NCBI GenBank assembly: GCA_963761035.1
Contig: CAVXFH010000002.1
Coordinates: 310,001-374,000, forward strand
Origin: JARRQJ01 sp963761035
Lineage (GTDB): Bacteria > Pseudomonadota > Gammaproteobacteria > DRLM01
Reading direction: 5' to 3'
DNA: 64,000 nucleotides
Shown here one piece after another: positions 8,983 to 18,133 of the stretch. The position numbers were made by a program, and so were the translations under genes. How positions within the stretch are numbered: the first letter of the stretch is position 1; each line of letters begins with the position of its first letter. Below the pieces are notes generated by a model that made no database searches, was not told where the DNA came from, and saw only the letters and a list, made by a program, of their open reading frames with translations.

Positions 8983-10251
8983 ATGAAGCAACTTCCTCCC
9001 CGACGCCGACAAGATACCAGCGAATCCCCTTCGCAAGGGAATAGCCTTTCCGTCGCCGAGGCGCGGCAGCGCCTTCGCTGCGCGATACAAGCCGTCGGCG
9101 AATCGGAAACTATCGCTCTGAAATACAGTTTAGGACGCATTATCGCTGTAACGCTGTTAGCTCCCTTCAATGTACCGCCGTACGACAACTCCGCCATGGA
9201 TGGATACGCCGTGCGTGGCGCGGACCTGCCCGCAACAGTGCGATCCCGCTTGGCAATCATCGGCACCGCCTTCGCCGGCGCTCCGTTTACAGATGAAGTG
9301 AAGGCCGGTCAGTGCGTACGCATTATGACCGGCGGGATGATACCCCGCGGTTGTGACACCGTCATCATGCAAGAGCAAGCGGAATGCAACAACGATGTCA
9401 TCACCATCGGCGCCGGTCATCGCATCGGGCAATACGTGCGCCGCACCGCAGAAGACCTTGCAGCAGGCCAAGCCGTGCTCAAGGCCGGCAAACGCATCAC
9501 TCCTGCGGATATGGGGCTGCTGGCCTCGTTGGGCATCGACAACATCACCGTATCGCGCCGACTGCGCGTCGCCTTTTTCTCCACGGGTGACGAACTGCGC
9601 ACCAGCGGCGCATCGCTTGATGAAGGCGCGATCTACGACAGTAACCGGACCGCGCTTTACGGTCTGTTGCTGAATACCGGCGTTGAACCGCTTGATCTCG
9701 GAATCGTCCGCGACGATCGCAATACCTTGCAAAAGACCATTTCCGCGGCCGCCGCTCGAGCCGACGCGGTAATCACTACCGGCGGGGTCTCCGTGGGCGA
9801 CGCGGATTTTGTGCGCGATACCCTGGCGGCGTTGGGCGAAGTGCACTTTTGGAAGGTGGGTATTAAACCCGGACGACCCTTCGCCTTCGGCCGTATCGCC
9901 CAGGCCTGGTTTTTCGGCCTGCCCGGCAATCCGGTATCCGCCATGGTAACGTATTATCAATTCGTCCAACCGGCGTTGCGGCAGATGATGGGTGAACAGA
10001 TCCATTCACCCTTGCAGTTCAAAGTGCCCTGTAGCACCGCGCTCAAGAAGGCGCCGGGGCGTATGGAATTTCAACGCGGCATCTTGGAAATCGATGCCAA
10101 AGGGGAAACCTTGGTACGCAGCACCGGAGGTCAGGGCTCCAATATACTGCGCTCCATGGGCGAGGCCAATTGCTTTATTGTCCTGCCGGCGGAGTCTGGC
10201 GACGTACCCGCCGGTACCCTGGTCGACGTACAACCCTTCGCGGGGTTGTGA
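8983..10251 (+). CDS. moeA: Molybdopterin molybdenumtransferase MoeA
   Basis: At 422 residues this matches full-length MoeA, the enzyme that inserts molybdate into adenylylated molybdopterin in cofactor synthesis. Landmarks in order are PPYDNSAMDGYAVRG, GQCVRIMTGGMIPRGCDTVIMQEQ, the MoCF_biosynth segment TTGGVSVGDADFVRDTL, GIKPGRPFAFG, GLPGNPVSAMVTYYQF, and a C-terminal domain IV ending in LRSMGEANCFIVLP. Catalytic-region motifs are intact. It sits 5 bases behind the VKOR-DsbA gene. Another Moco gene, moaB, lies at 19575-20105 but not in the same operon. Confidence 0.97.
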   Translation: MKQLPPRRRQDTSESPSQGNSLSVAEARQRLRCAIQAVGESETIALKYSLGRIIAVTLLAPFNVPPYDNSAMDGYAVRGADLPATVRSRLAIIGTAFAGAPFTDEVKAGQCVRIMTGGMIPRGCDTVIMQEQAECNNDVITIGAGHRIGQYVRRTAEDLAAGQAVLKAGKRITPADMGLLASLGIDNITVSRRLRVAFFSTGDELRTSGASLDEGAIYDSNRTALYGLLLNTGVEPLDLGIVRDDRNTLQKTISAAAARADAVITTGGVSVGDADFVRDTLAALGEVHFWKVGIKPGRPFAFGRIAQAWFFGLPGNPVSAMVTYYQFVQPALRQMMGEQIHSPLQFKVPCSTALKKAPGRMEFQRGILEIDAKGETLVRSTGGQGSNILRSMGEANCFIVLPAESGDVPAGTLVDVQPFAGL

Positions 10252-10291
10252 TCGCCAACCGTTGCCGGCGCTAGTGAATAGAAATTAGGCC

Positions 10292-10870
10292 GTGGATAAG
10301 GAACAACAGCGCAGCGAAGGCCATCGGGAACATTTCCCCCATCAGACCGATATAAGGAGTCGCGTTATCGGTGCGACGCCGGAAGAAGCCTTCGCGCGAT
10401 CCGCCATCGTCATGACGGCCATCATCACCGCCCCGCGCAGGGTCGCAGCCAATGAGACCGCCACAATCACGACCTCCGACCCCGATCCGGAATTGCTATT
10501 CGTCGATTTCCTCAACGCCCCCATCTTCGAAATGACCAACCGCCAAATCCTCACCCATCTCACGCGCCGGGCCGTTGCCGAGTTATTACCCCATGCCGAT
10601 CCGCGCCTGCACTACAATGTCTCTCACAAAACCTGCAAAGAGGAACACCGCAAGGTGGACGGCCGGCGACGACGCCTGTACTTGCACCGCGAACCGGTCG
10701 ACCATCTTGCCGAGCGCGGCATGCTGATCCACAGCCCCTCACTGCGCGGCGTCACGGGAGAAGCACCCAGTGCATGCAAGGACATGTCGGCGGTGGTGGG
10801 CGTCTCCAAGCATGCAGGACTGGCAAAGAAAGTGGCGCGCTTAGCGTCGATAGTCGTGGTTAAAGGATAA
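10292..10870 (+). pseudogene. Chimeric remnant: truncated archease joined to pieces of RtcB RNA ligase
   Basis: One open frame of 192 codons reads as three blocks. Residues 12-88 match the first half of archease (FPHQTDIRSRVIGATPEEAF, then PELLFVDFLNAPIFEM). Residues 93-133 match RtcB around the HNxAK-like HYNVSHKTCKEEH and the VDGRRRRLYLHR segment that normally continues into KGATR. Residues 135-192 match the RtcB C-terminus (ERGMLIHSPSLRGVTGEAP, then HAGLAKKVARL, ending VVVKG). The RtcB N-terminal two-thirds, its catalytic Cys, the segment between blocks two and three, and the archease C-terminus are missing. Ligase activity is not expected. It starts with GTG and ends 2 bases before polX. 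The frame is intact, so expression as a novel small protein cannot be excluded. Confidence 0.72.
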
Positions 10871-10872
10871 TC

Positions 10873-12597
10873 ATGCCCATCCACAACGCCGATATTGCCG
10901 CGCATTTCGAAGAGATCGCCGACCTGCTTGAAATCCAGGGCGAGAACTCTTTCCGCATCCGCGCCTATCGTAACGCCGCGCGCACCGTGAACGATATCGG
11001 TACGGAATTGAGCGCCTGGGTGGCACGGGACGAGGATCTCACCCGTCTCCCCGGTATCGGCAAGGATCTCGCTGCCAAGATCGTGGAGATCGTCCGCACC
11101 GGGACTACCGCCAAGCTCAAGGAACTGCATAAGGCGGTACCGGCCGGCGTGACGGCTATGCTGAAACTGCCCGGCCTCGGTCCCAAGCGGGTCAAGGTAC
11201 TAATGGACCAATTAGGTATTCGCACCTTGAAACAGCTGCAGCGCGCCGCGCAAGGCGGAAAAATCCGACAACTTGTCGGCTTCGGCGAAAAGACCGAACG
11301 CCATATCCTGCAAGTCCTACAGACCCACCTCGGCGAGAGCAGCAGAATCAAGCTCGCCGTCGCCAGCCAGTACGCCGAAGCCCTGCTTGCGTACCTCAAA
11401 CAGACCCGCGGCGTAAAGGAAGCGCTGGTCGCCGGCAGTTATCGCCGCGCCAAGGAGACGGTGGGTGATTTGGATATTCTGGTCACCGCCACCACCGCGA
11501 GCCCGGTCATGAAGCGCTTCGTCGTCTATGAAGAGGTGAAAAAAATAGTGTCACAAGGCGCCACTCGCGCCACCGTTCTGCTCCGCTCAGGCTTACAAGT
11601 GGACCTGCGTGCGGTTCCCGCCGAGAGTTTCGGCGCTGCGCTGCAATATTTCACCGGTTCCAAGGACCATAACATCGCCGTGCGCCGCCTGGGCCAGCAG
11701 CGCGGTCTCAAGATCAACGAATACGGAGTATTCAAGGGAAACAGGCGTATCGCCGGTGCTACCGAGGAATCGGTCTATGCCGCGGTGAAGTTGCCCTATA
11801 TTGCGCCGGAGCTGCGGGAAAATCGCGGGGAGATTGAGGCCGCCCAACAACATCGTCTGCCCGACTTGATCGATATTAGAGATATCAAAGGCGATCTGCA
11901 CAGCCACAGCAAGGCCACCGACGGCAGAAATACCCTGAAGGAAATGGCCCAGGCCGCCAAGAAGGAGGGGCTAAAATATCTGGCGATCACCGAGCATTCA
12001 CGGCACCTCACCGTCGCCAAGGGTTTCGACGCGGCGCGCCTAGAAAAACAGATGACGGAGATCGATCGCCTCAATGGCGAACTGCAGGGCATCGCCCTGC
12101 TCAAGGGCATCGAAGTCGACATCCTCGAAGACGGCAGCCTGGACCTCCCGGCCACGCTATTGGCGCGGTTGGATCTGGTAGTGGGCGCGGTCCACAGCAA
12201 ATTCAATCTGCCCCGTAAAAAGCAGACCGAACGCATCCTGCGCGCCATGGATACGCCGTATTTCACCATCCTGGCCCATCCCAGCGGGCGCCTTATCGGC
12301 GAACGGGAGGCTTACGATGTGGATATGGAGCGGATCATCCGCGCGGCGCGTCAACGGGGTTGCTTTCTGGAACTCAACGCCCATCCGGAACGTCTCGACC
12401 TCAGCGATGTCCATTGTAAAATGGCGAAGAGTGAAGGCGTGTTAATCAGCATCGCCTCGGACGCCCACAGTATCCTGGATTTCACCAACCTGCGTTTCGC
12501 TATCGGCCAGGCGCGGCGCGGGTGGTTGGAAGCGCAGGATGTGTTGAACACCCGCCCTCTTGGCAAATTACAACCGCTATTGCGACAAACCATGTAA
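10873..12597 (+). CDS. polX: DNA polymerase/3'-5' exonuclease PolX
   Basis: The product is a 574-residue bacterial family X polymerase. It shows an 8-kDa HhH region (LLEIQGENSFRIRAYRNAAR, then LPGIGKDLAAKI), the nucleotidyltransferase signature GSYRRAKETVGDLDILV with the catalytic Asp pair, a thumb, and a C-terminal PHP domain. The PHP domain starts near DIKGDLHSHSKATDG and includes AITEHS and HPSGR metal-ligand segments. Family members fill short gaps in base excision repair, and the PHP domain gives Mn-dependent exonuclease activity. Length and motifs match an active enzyme. It begins 2 bases after the archease/RtcB remnant, suggesting translational coupling. Confidence 0.96.
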   Translation: MPIHNADIAAHFEEIADLLEIQGENSFRIRAYRNAARTVNDIGTELSAWVARDEDLTRLPGIGKDLAAKIVEIVRTGTTAKLKELHKAVPAGVTAMLKLPGLGPKRVKVLMDQLGIRTLKQLQRAAQGGKIRQLVGFGEKTERHILQVLQTHLGESSRIKLAVASQYAEALLAYLKQTRGVKEALVAGSYRRAKETVGDLDILVTATTASPVMKRFVVYEEVKKIVSQGATRATVLLRSGLQVDLRAVPAESFGAALQYFTGSKDHNIAVRRLGQQRGLKINEYGVFKGNRRIAGATEESVYAAVKLPYIAPELRENRGEIEAAQQHRLPDLIDIRDIKGDLHSHSKATDGRNTLKEMAQAAKKEGLKYLAITEHSRHLTVAKGFDAARLEKQMTEIDRLNGELQGIALLKGIEVDILEDGSLDLPATLLARLDLVVGAVHSKFNLPRKKQTERILRAMDTPYFTILAHPSGRLIGEREAYDVDMERIIRAARQRGCFLELNAHPERLDLSDVHCKMAKSEGVLISIASDAHSILDFTNLRFAIGQARRGWLEAQDVLNTRPLGKLQPLLRQTM

Positions 12598-12632
12598 ACT
12601 GAATTACATCGCATCCGATCAGGTGAACCAGT

Positions 12633-13232
12633 ATGAAAGCGCCTAGCTCGCAAACGATCGATCTCCAGGACGGCGATGCCCTGGTCATCGTCGATGTGCA
12701 GAATGATTTTCTCCCGGGTGGCGCGCTCGCGGTGAAAAACGGCGACAAAGTAGTGCCAACCCTCAATGAATATATCGACCTGTTTCTCACCAAGGGTCTG
12801 CCGATCGTCGCGACCCGCGATTGGCACCCAATCAATCATTGTTCTTTCCAAGCCCAAGGCGGCACCTGGCCGCCGCACTGCATAGCTAACACTCACGGCG
12901 CCCAATTCGCCGCCGGTTTGCGGCTACCGCCGGATGTTACCGTCATTTCCAAGGCCGCGGCACCAGATAGAGATGCCTATTCGGGCTTTCAAGGCACCGA
13001 ACTGGAAGCGGTACTGCGTTCTTACGGTATACGCCGCGTCTTTGTCGGCGGCTTGGCCACCGATTATTGTGTATTGAATACGGTCAAGAATGCCGTTGAA
13101 AATCGCTATCAAACCTATGTCCTCAGCGATGCCATCCGCGCCGTCAACACCCACCCCGATGATGGCAGCAAGGCGGAACAAGAAATGATCTCGAAGGGGG
13201 CGGCCATGATCACGGCGCAAGACTTAGCGTGA
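12633..13232 (+). CDS. pncA: Nicotinamidase
   Basis: The 199-residue enzyme hydrolyses nicotinamide to nicotinate and ammonia. It carries the catalytic Asp in ALVIVDVQNDF, the metal-binding DWHP segment (with the following His of NHCSF), the catalytic-region Lys in VISKAAAPDRDAYSGF, and the nucleophilic Cys in GLATDYCVLNT with the cis-peptide before it. AGGTGA precedes the ATG at a good distance. The next gene, 22 bases downstream, is nicotinate phosphoribosyltransferase, so the pair makes a complete two-step NAD salvage route. Confidence 0.96.
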   Translation: MKAPSSQTIDLQDGDALVIVDVQNDFLPGGALAVKNGDKVVPTLNEYIDLFLTKGLPIVATRDWHPINHCSFQAQGGTWPPHCIANTHGAQFAAGLRLPPDVTVISKAAAPDRDAYSGFQGTELEAVLRSYGIRRVFVGGLATDYCVLNTVKNAVENRYQTYVLSDAIRAVNTHPDDGSKAEQEMISKGAAMITAQDLA

Positions 13233-13254
13233 GCGGCTTTCATATTCGCATTAT

Positions 13255-14601
13255 ATGATCGACTCCAGCCGCAGCGTATTACTCACCGATCTTTACCAAC
13301 TCACTATGTTGCAAGGCTATAGGCAACAGGGTTTGGAAGACACTGCCGTATTCGAATTTTTCGTCCGCAAACTGCCGGCTCAACGCGGCTTCCTGGTGGC
13401 CGCCGGCCTCGAACAGGTTTTACAGTATCTGGAAGACCTTCATTTCACCGCCGTCGAACTGGAATGGTTGACGGATACTGGAAAATTCAGCGACGAATTT
13501 CTCGGCTATCTAAAAGATTTTCGCTTCCGCGGCGACGCGCACGCCATGGCGGAAGGCACGGTATTCTTCGGCGACGAACCGATCCTGCGCATCACCGCGC
13601 CATTACCCCAGGCCCAGTTGGTGGAAAGCCGCTTGATCAATCTCCTGCACTTCCAAACCTTGATCGCCTCCAAGGCGGCGCGGTGCGTGCTGGCGGCGCC
13701 GGGAAAATTTCTCGTGGATTTTGGCTTTCGCCGCGCCCACGGCGCCGAGGCCGGCGTGGCCGCGGCCAGAGCCAGTTACCTCGCCGGTTTTGCCGGCACC
13801 TCCACGGTGGCGGCGGGCCCGCTGTACGGCATTCCCACCTTCGGTACCATGGCGCATTCCTTTGTGCAGGCCCACGAGGACGAAGAAACCGCCTTCGCCC
13901 ACTTTGCGGACGCCAACCCGCAGGCGGTCGTATTGCTGATCGATACCTACGACACGGAAGCGGCGGCGAATAAGGTGGTCACGCTCGAGCCTCTATTGCG
14001 GAAACGCGGCATCGCCGTTAAAGGCGTGCGCATCGACAGCGGAGACCTAGCCGATCACGCGCGGAAAGTACGGCGCATCCTCGATCGAGGCGGGTTGCGC
14101 GAGATCACCATCTTCGCCAGCAGCAGCCTCGACGAATACTTACTCAAGGAATACGCCGACCAGCAGGTTCCTATTGACGGCTACGGCATCGGCACGCATC
14201 TCGATACATCCTCCGACGCGCCCTATCTCGACTGCGCCTACAAATTGCAGGAATACGCCGGCCAGCCGCGGCGCAAGCGCTCGGAGGGCAAAGCCACGTG
14301 GCCAGGGCGCAAACAGGTGTATCGTCGCTACGACGCGGAGGGTGTCATGCGCAGCGACGTGATTACCCTTGAAGGGGATATCCGCGAGGGCCGCCCGTTA
14401 TTACACCCGGTGATGCGAGACGGCCGCCGGTTGTCTCCGGCCCCGCCGCTTTCCGAGATACGCGCGTATGCGGCGCAAGAATTGGAAACCCTGCCGCAGG
14501 CACTGCGTGCGCTGGGCAATGCCCCACCCTACCCGATATCTATCTCCGAACCCTTGCAGCGTTTGGCTGCCGATATTGATACCTTGAACCGAACAAGCTG
14601 A
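13255..14601 (+). CDS. pncB: Nicotinate phosphoribosyltransferase
   Basis: This 448-residue enzyme converts nicotinate and PRPP to nicotinate mononucleotide with ATP. Family motifs in order are LLTDLYQLTMLQGY at the N-terminus, FFVRKLPAQRGFLVAAGLEQVL, DFGFRRAHG, GTSTVAAGPLYGIPTFGTMAHSF in two parts, LLIDTYDT, and the phosphate-binding end VKGVRIDSGDLADHARKV with FASSSLDEY. It is the longer, actinobacterial/proteobacterial type rather than the E. coli length. It is co-directional with pncA and about 230 bases of gene-free sequence follow it. Confidence 0.96.
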   Translation: MIDSSRSVLLTDLYQLTMLQGYRQQGLEDTAVFEFFVRKLPAQRGFLVAAGLEQVLQYLEDLHFTAVELEWLTDTGKFSDEFLGYLKDFRFRGDAHAMAEGTVFFGDEPILRITAPLPQAQLVESRLINLLHFQTLIASKAARCVLAAPGKFLVDFGFRRAHGAEAGVAAARASYLAGFAGTSTVAAGPLYGIPTFGTMAHSFVQAHEDEETAFAHFADANPQAVVLLIDTYDTEAAANKVVTLEPLLRKRGIAVKGVRIDSGDLADHARKVRRILDRGGLREITIFASSSLDEYLLKEYADQQVPIDGYGIGTHLDTSSDAPYLDCAYKLQEYAGQPRRKRSEGKATWPGRKQVYRRYDAEGVMRSDVITLEGDIREGRPLLHPVMRDGRRLSPAPPLSEIRAYAAQELETLPQALRALGNAPPYPISISEPLQRLAADIDTLNRTS

Positions 14602-14832
14602 AAAAATGTCATCGCACTATTGAAAGTTGCCGATGTCAGTGCGGCGTGGGTATTTTTCCTAATTCCAATTGGCTCAACCCCCTGATTCGCTCACCCGATA
14701 ACCGCTTATTTCCCCCCTCTCTACGGTAGTGAGATCAACGGCGAGGGCGTACAGTAATGAACGTCATATAGTTACACTGCTTTAGACAATTACTAAGACG
14801 GTGACCCGTTACCCCTAAGCCGCATTTCCCGC

Positions 14833-15069
14833 TTACTCGCTTTCCTTATCGATCTTATGGCGTTGATCTTCCGCCGCGTCCATCAAGGACTTGCCGACAC
14901 TCTTGGCTTTATCGATAGCCTTGACCTGTCCGCTCCACACGTTTTCAGCGGTATCCTTGACCTTATCCTTCACATTTTCTACCTTGTCCTTCATATCGTC
15001 GCCGGTACTCTTCCCACAGCCAACGACAAAAGCGCATAACAACGCCATCACCACTGCAAATCTCACCAT
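14833..15069 (-). CDS. Small predicted lipoprotein with amphipathic repeats
   Basis: The roughly 78-residue protein has a hydrophobic leader ending in a lipobox-like VVGC (lipidated Cys at position 18). A soluble helical part rich in alternating Lys and Asp/Glu follows (DDMKDKVENVKDKVKDTAEN). This resembles small YtxH/late-embryogenesis-like stress lipoproteins, but I cannot name a family. Two consecutive ATGs lie after GGAGGG. The second at 15069 has better spacing (6 bases) than the first at 15072 (3 bases). It is a single gene on the minus strand. Confidence 0.7.
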   Translation of the reverse strand: MVRFAVVMALLCAFVVGCGKSTGDDMKDKVENVKDKVKDTAENVWSGQVKAIDKAKSVGKSLMDAAEDQRHKIDKESE

Positions 15070-15186
15070 CATATACCCTCCATTTTGTACTGAAGCCTAC
15101 GGCCATACGTACTCAACTAATTTGAGTATATTCGGCTTTTCGTTCTATATCGGCCAAACATCCCTAACCTCATTGCTAAACGCTAG

Positions 15187-15868
15187 TCGCCTTGTACAAT
15201 ACGCTGGACTCAAGTCACTTCCCAAGACCACGACTGCAAATGGACACAGGCCGCGTTATTCATCATCGGCGCAGTGCTGCTGCCCGGCTTAGGAGATATG
15301 TGGTGGTCACTTAGAGCCGTCCATAAGCGAAGAAAACGCTTGGGTTCCCAGCTGGAAAGAATAGAGCGCCTTCCATATTTCGCGCCGCGGGCGGCAAGCA
15401 GCGGTGTACCGCAACAAACTTACACCATCATCGGCTACGGCGGTATCTTTCTCAATTCTATGGATCCCACGGACGTGTATCAGGACGCACTCCATCCCCT
15501 GGCAGCTCGACTCCCAACAAACGGTAATTGATCACTACAAATATCCACGGCCCAGACAGGTGACGTGCTCTTTCTATTGGGTGGCCATGAACATAATAAC
15601 GAGACCACTAACTAAGGCAAGATAGGATGCGCTGAACCAGCGAAGACGGCCAGCTGCTCTCTTGGGAAACCCAAGAGACTATCCTAACTATCTCTTTTTG
15701 TATATTACCGCTTCCCTCGCCATGCATCACTGTATCTATTTGCTGGGCGGTAACAACGGCGGTAATTTTCTGCGCAATGTCGAAGTCGCCCCGTTCGATG
15801 CAGAGACGGCATCGGCTCCCGGTTATTCACCATCCCGCTCCATAAAGAGCGGAACGCCACGACCATGA
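15187..15868 (+). pseudogene. Decayed kelch-repeat protein
   Basis: Several kelch-blade fragments sit on the plus strand with stops and a frame change between them. Frame 1 from 15205 gives WTQVTSQ, then an ALFIIGAVLLPGLGDMWWS-like blade, then LPYFAPRAASSGVPQQ and YTIIGYGGIFLN before a stop at 15529-15531. After more stops, frame 1 near 15562 gives DVLFLLGGHEHNNETTN. Frame 2 from about 15719 gives MHHCIYLLGGNNGGNFLRNV and EVAPFDAE. The pattern of hydrophobic strand plus GG or G[GY]G plus N-D/E-V is typical of kelch propellers. No intact start or signal peptide remains. The 240 bases after it (15869-16106) hold nothing I recognise. Confidence 0.55.
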
Positions 15869-16106
15869 CTGCGCGCGCGATAATGCTATGTGTTCGATGG
15901 AATAGGCGTGGCGTCGCGCTTAATAGCATAGAAATGGGCACACACAAGAGCGATGAGCAACAAGGTCACAGCAATATGCGTACCCTCTTCGTCTCGATTT
16001 CTCGCCTTTCAGGCGCATCTACGACGCTACACTTTTATCCTCTATCTCCAAGATGTACTAAATTTGAGAACCTAGTAAGTCGCAACATTATCAAATCAGA
16101 AATAGC

Positions 16107-16379
16107 TTACTTCTGATTGTGTTCTTGAGATTCTTTCTCGAGAGTTGGATGCTCATGGTTGTGAGCACCGTGTTCCTGAGTTCCAGGATGAACATGATCA
16201 TGATTGTCATACTTACTTGTGTGATCACGTACTCGAGTTAGCATATGTCCGTGATCATGATCATGGATATGACCATGCTCATGTTCATGCTCATCTTTTC
16301 CATGTTGATGCTTATGAGTGTGATCATGCGAGTGCTTGTGGCCATGACCGTGATCATTGTCATGATTGTCGGTAGTCAT
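16107..16379 (-). CDS. Histidine-rich small protein, possible metal-binding
   Basis: About 90 residues, with roughly a third of the first 75 being His, mostly as HxH and HDH repeats (NDHGHGHKHSHDHTHKHQHG, then EHEHEHGHIHDHDHGHM). It has no signal peptide, membrane segment or cysteine, so it should be cytosolic. Proteins of this composition, such as Hpn-like proteins or HypB/SlyD tails, bind Ni, Zn or Co. The start at 16379 is used because AAGGAG lies 9 bases upstream; an in-frame GTG at 16397 overlaps that site. No metal-enzyme gene adjoins it. The opposite strand is also open and His-rich because CAT reads as ATG in reverse. Confidence 0.65.
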   Translation of the reverse strand: MTTDNHDNDHGHGHKHSHDHTHKHQHGKDEHEHEHGHIHDHDHGHMLTRVRDHTSKYDNHDHVHPGTQEHGAHNHEHPTLEKESQEHNQK

Positions 16380-16844
16380 AATTTTCAACTCCTTCACAAG
16401 TTAAAATCGAGCAATGAAACTTGTCGGCTTCTATCACGCCAACAGAAGCTTATTATCGTTTAATTATATCAAGAATCTATGCATCGAAGGCAATCGGATA
16501 TAAATTTCTCAACCTGCGTTATTATTAACTCTCTGCCAGATGATTTTATCGTATGTTCATTATCTAACCATGTCAGCGACACTGAAAATCGCCTCTAATG
16601 GAATAATTTTCAAGTTGCTCATAGTAAATCCATCAAGCGACAGGCCTTTATGCCGCGCTTGCATAAGTTTTGACCATACAGAATATTTCTCCGTTCAGGC
16701 GCGAAGCTTACGGATAGATATAGAAACTACGAGGGATCAAGATTAGCCCAATCGTTAAGGAGAGATTATGAGTCCCTTCCGGAAATATTTGAATAACCGA
16801 TCGCTTAGGTCATAGTACTATTTTTTATTCTGTACATCTATTTA
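16380..16844. other. Intergenic stretch with one 15-codon mini-ORF
   Basis: No recognisable gene of normal size lies here. A 68-codon plus-strand open frame at 16540-16746 has no good ribosome-binding site or family features. At 16768-16815 a 15-residue frame (MSPFRKYLNNRSLRS) follows an excellent AAGGAG with proper spacing. It may be a leader peptide or the stump of a lost gene. Confidence 0.3.
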
Positions 16845-17138
16845 CTATATGTCTTCGGCCGAGATCTCCTTAGAGAACATTAAACCGACACCCTCAGCCG
16901 CGAGGCGAACCACCATGGCCGGAATGCGTCGCAAAGGCGAATCGCGTATTTTTCCTTCTCTATCAAATGGAAATGCCACATCGACCTTGGCGTGGAGTGG
17001 TAAGCTTATTTGCCGGGTATGGACAAAAATCCCATGGCGACCGATGTCCAAGGATCGGGCTTGCAACAAGCCTAGGCCGTTAAAGTAGATTACGATCCGC
17101 ATCGTCAAGGGCGTTCGCACACTTAAACGATATTCCAT
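16845..17138 (-). CDS. PilZ-domain-like protein
   Basis: The 97-residue protein has the size and layout of a single PilZ domain. Features are an N-terminal basic stretch with YRLSVRTPL, the strand and turn GLLQARSLDIGRHGIFVHT (compare the PilZ D/NxSxxG motif), a middle GKIRDSPLRRIPAMVVRL, and the closing GVGLMFS. PilZ domains bind cyclic-di-GMP through RxxxR and [D/N]xSxxG. Here the Arg motif is not clean and the second reads DIGRHG, so ligand binding is uncertain. AAGGAG precedes the ATG at 17138. A second, divergent PilZ-like gene is at 56204-56536. Confidence 0.7.
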   Translation of the reverse strand: MEYRLSVRTPLTMRIVIYFNGLGLLQARSLDIGRHGIFVHTRQISLPLHAKVDVAFPFDREGKIRDSPLRRIPAMVVRLAAEGVGLMFSKEISAEDI

Positions 17139-17287
17139 AGTAATCTCCTTAAATGTCTGCAGCACAAAACTAACGTAATGGCTTCGCTGCGAACTGAGTG
17201 CCGAGCATTTTAATGAAACTTATCTAAGATGAGGAAATTTCCTCCCGCAGTATAAGTTCTTCAATTATGACTCCTGAACCTTTGGGT

Positions 17288-17515
17288 TCAACTTCCTTGA
17301 GCGTGACGAAGAATAGCGATATTGGGTTTTAATGACGTCACTTCTTCTGCCATACAATCGGCTGCTCGTTGCTCGGTTAACGCTACACGCGGCGGATCTT
17401 CAGAATATTTCTCTCTATTCAAGGATGCCCTTTGGCGGTGTTGCTCTTCGCGAATCATGCGAAAGTAGGCCAAAGGCACCACGTCATAGCGCGAATAGGT
17501 GACATCGCATGCCAT
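17288..17515 (-). CDS. Hypothetical protein (75 aa)
   Basis: Not recognised. The ATG at 17515 is preceded by GAGGAG at a usual distance, the best sign that it is real. The product is soluble with no clear motif; it opens MACDVTYSRYDVVPLAYFRM, has a charged middle and a short hydrophobic end. It stands alone in an AT-rich intergenic region upstream of the PilZ-like gene and in the same orientation. Confidence 0.45.
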   Translation of the reverse strand: MACDVTYSRYDVVPLAYFRMIREEQHRQRASLNREKYSEDPPRVALTEQRAADCMAEEVTSLKPNIAILRHAQGS

Positions 17516-17689
17516 AAGTACTCCTCTCCAAATCTGTCCTCCTGATCACAATAAAAAAAGTAGCACGAATTTAATATACATGCTACTATATCTTAAATGT
17601 TGTAACGACAACTCCAATATCGATGATTGGGACTGTGAAATTCTTACTATTTTATATATAAATATTTTTTAATTCAGTATCTTATAAGA

Positions 17690-17972
17690 TATTTCCATGA
17701 GCCTCGTACTGAGATTGACAACTCGCAGTACATAAACAGGTTGTTGTAGGCAGTGATAATCCTATGGCACATGACACCGATTGCACAAAGCCACACTGGA
17801 ATTTCCTACCGGGAAAGTGGAGGGCAGGTTTGTTGGGTAGATAGATCTGAATGCCTCCTACGCATGAGACTGATGATGGAACCTGGGTCCACCCTCCCCA
17901 AGGTCACTTTAAGTGGTCATGTGTAGTTTGTGACGGTGTAAGGCCAAAGTTGACCTTGCACCGTCTTTTTTT
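17690..17972 (+). ncRNA. Candidate structured RNA ending in a rho-independent terminator
   Basis: The 618-base gap 17516-18133 contains no gene but shows several nested inverted repeats. One is TTTCC/GGAAA within a CCAC/GTGG pair near 17790-17822. Another is GGAGGGC against GCCTCC across about 17818-17859, and a third is GGTCACTT/AAGTGGTC near 17901-17918. The last element is a strong terminator at 17932-17972. I could not match it to tmRNA, 6S, SRP or RNase P consensus by eye, and the 5' end is a guess. Confidence 0.35.
17932..17972 (+). terminator. Rho-independent terminator
   Basis: A 12-base stem (GACGGTGTAAGG with CCTTGCACCGTC, one G-U pair) closes a 10-base loop and is followed by seven T. 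No plus-strand coding gene lies upstream within 2 kb apart from the kelch pseudogene, which is the main argument for a non-coding transcript here. Confidence 0.85.
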
Positions 17973-18133
17973 GGGCTAATTATTTGAAGACTTTCGAAGG
18001 CCACGTACGCAGCGTGACGCTGCCGGGCTATGAATGATCATTTAACCGTGTGATCACTTAACAATGTTGTCGGTTAGAGGGCCTCGTTGTTCTCTACGGA
18101 AATAATTCACGAGATTAAGTGATGGAGGTCACA

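Noticed and set aside
16145..16375. Plus-strand His-rich ORF
   Set aside because: It is the antisense of the His-rich gene. CAT and ATG codons are reverse complements, so both strands look His/Met-rich. The minus strand has the ribosome-binding site.
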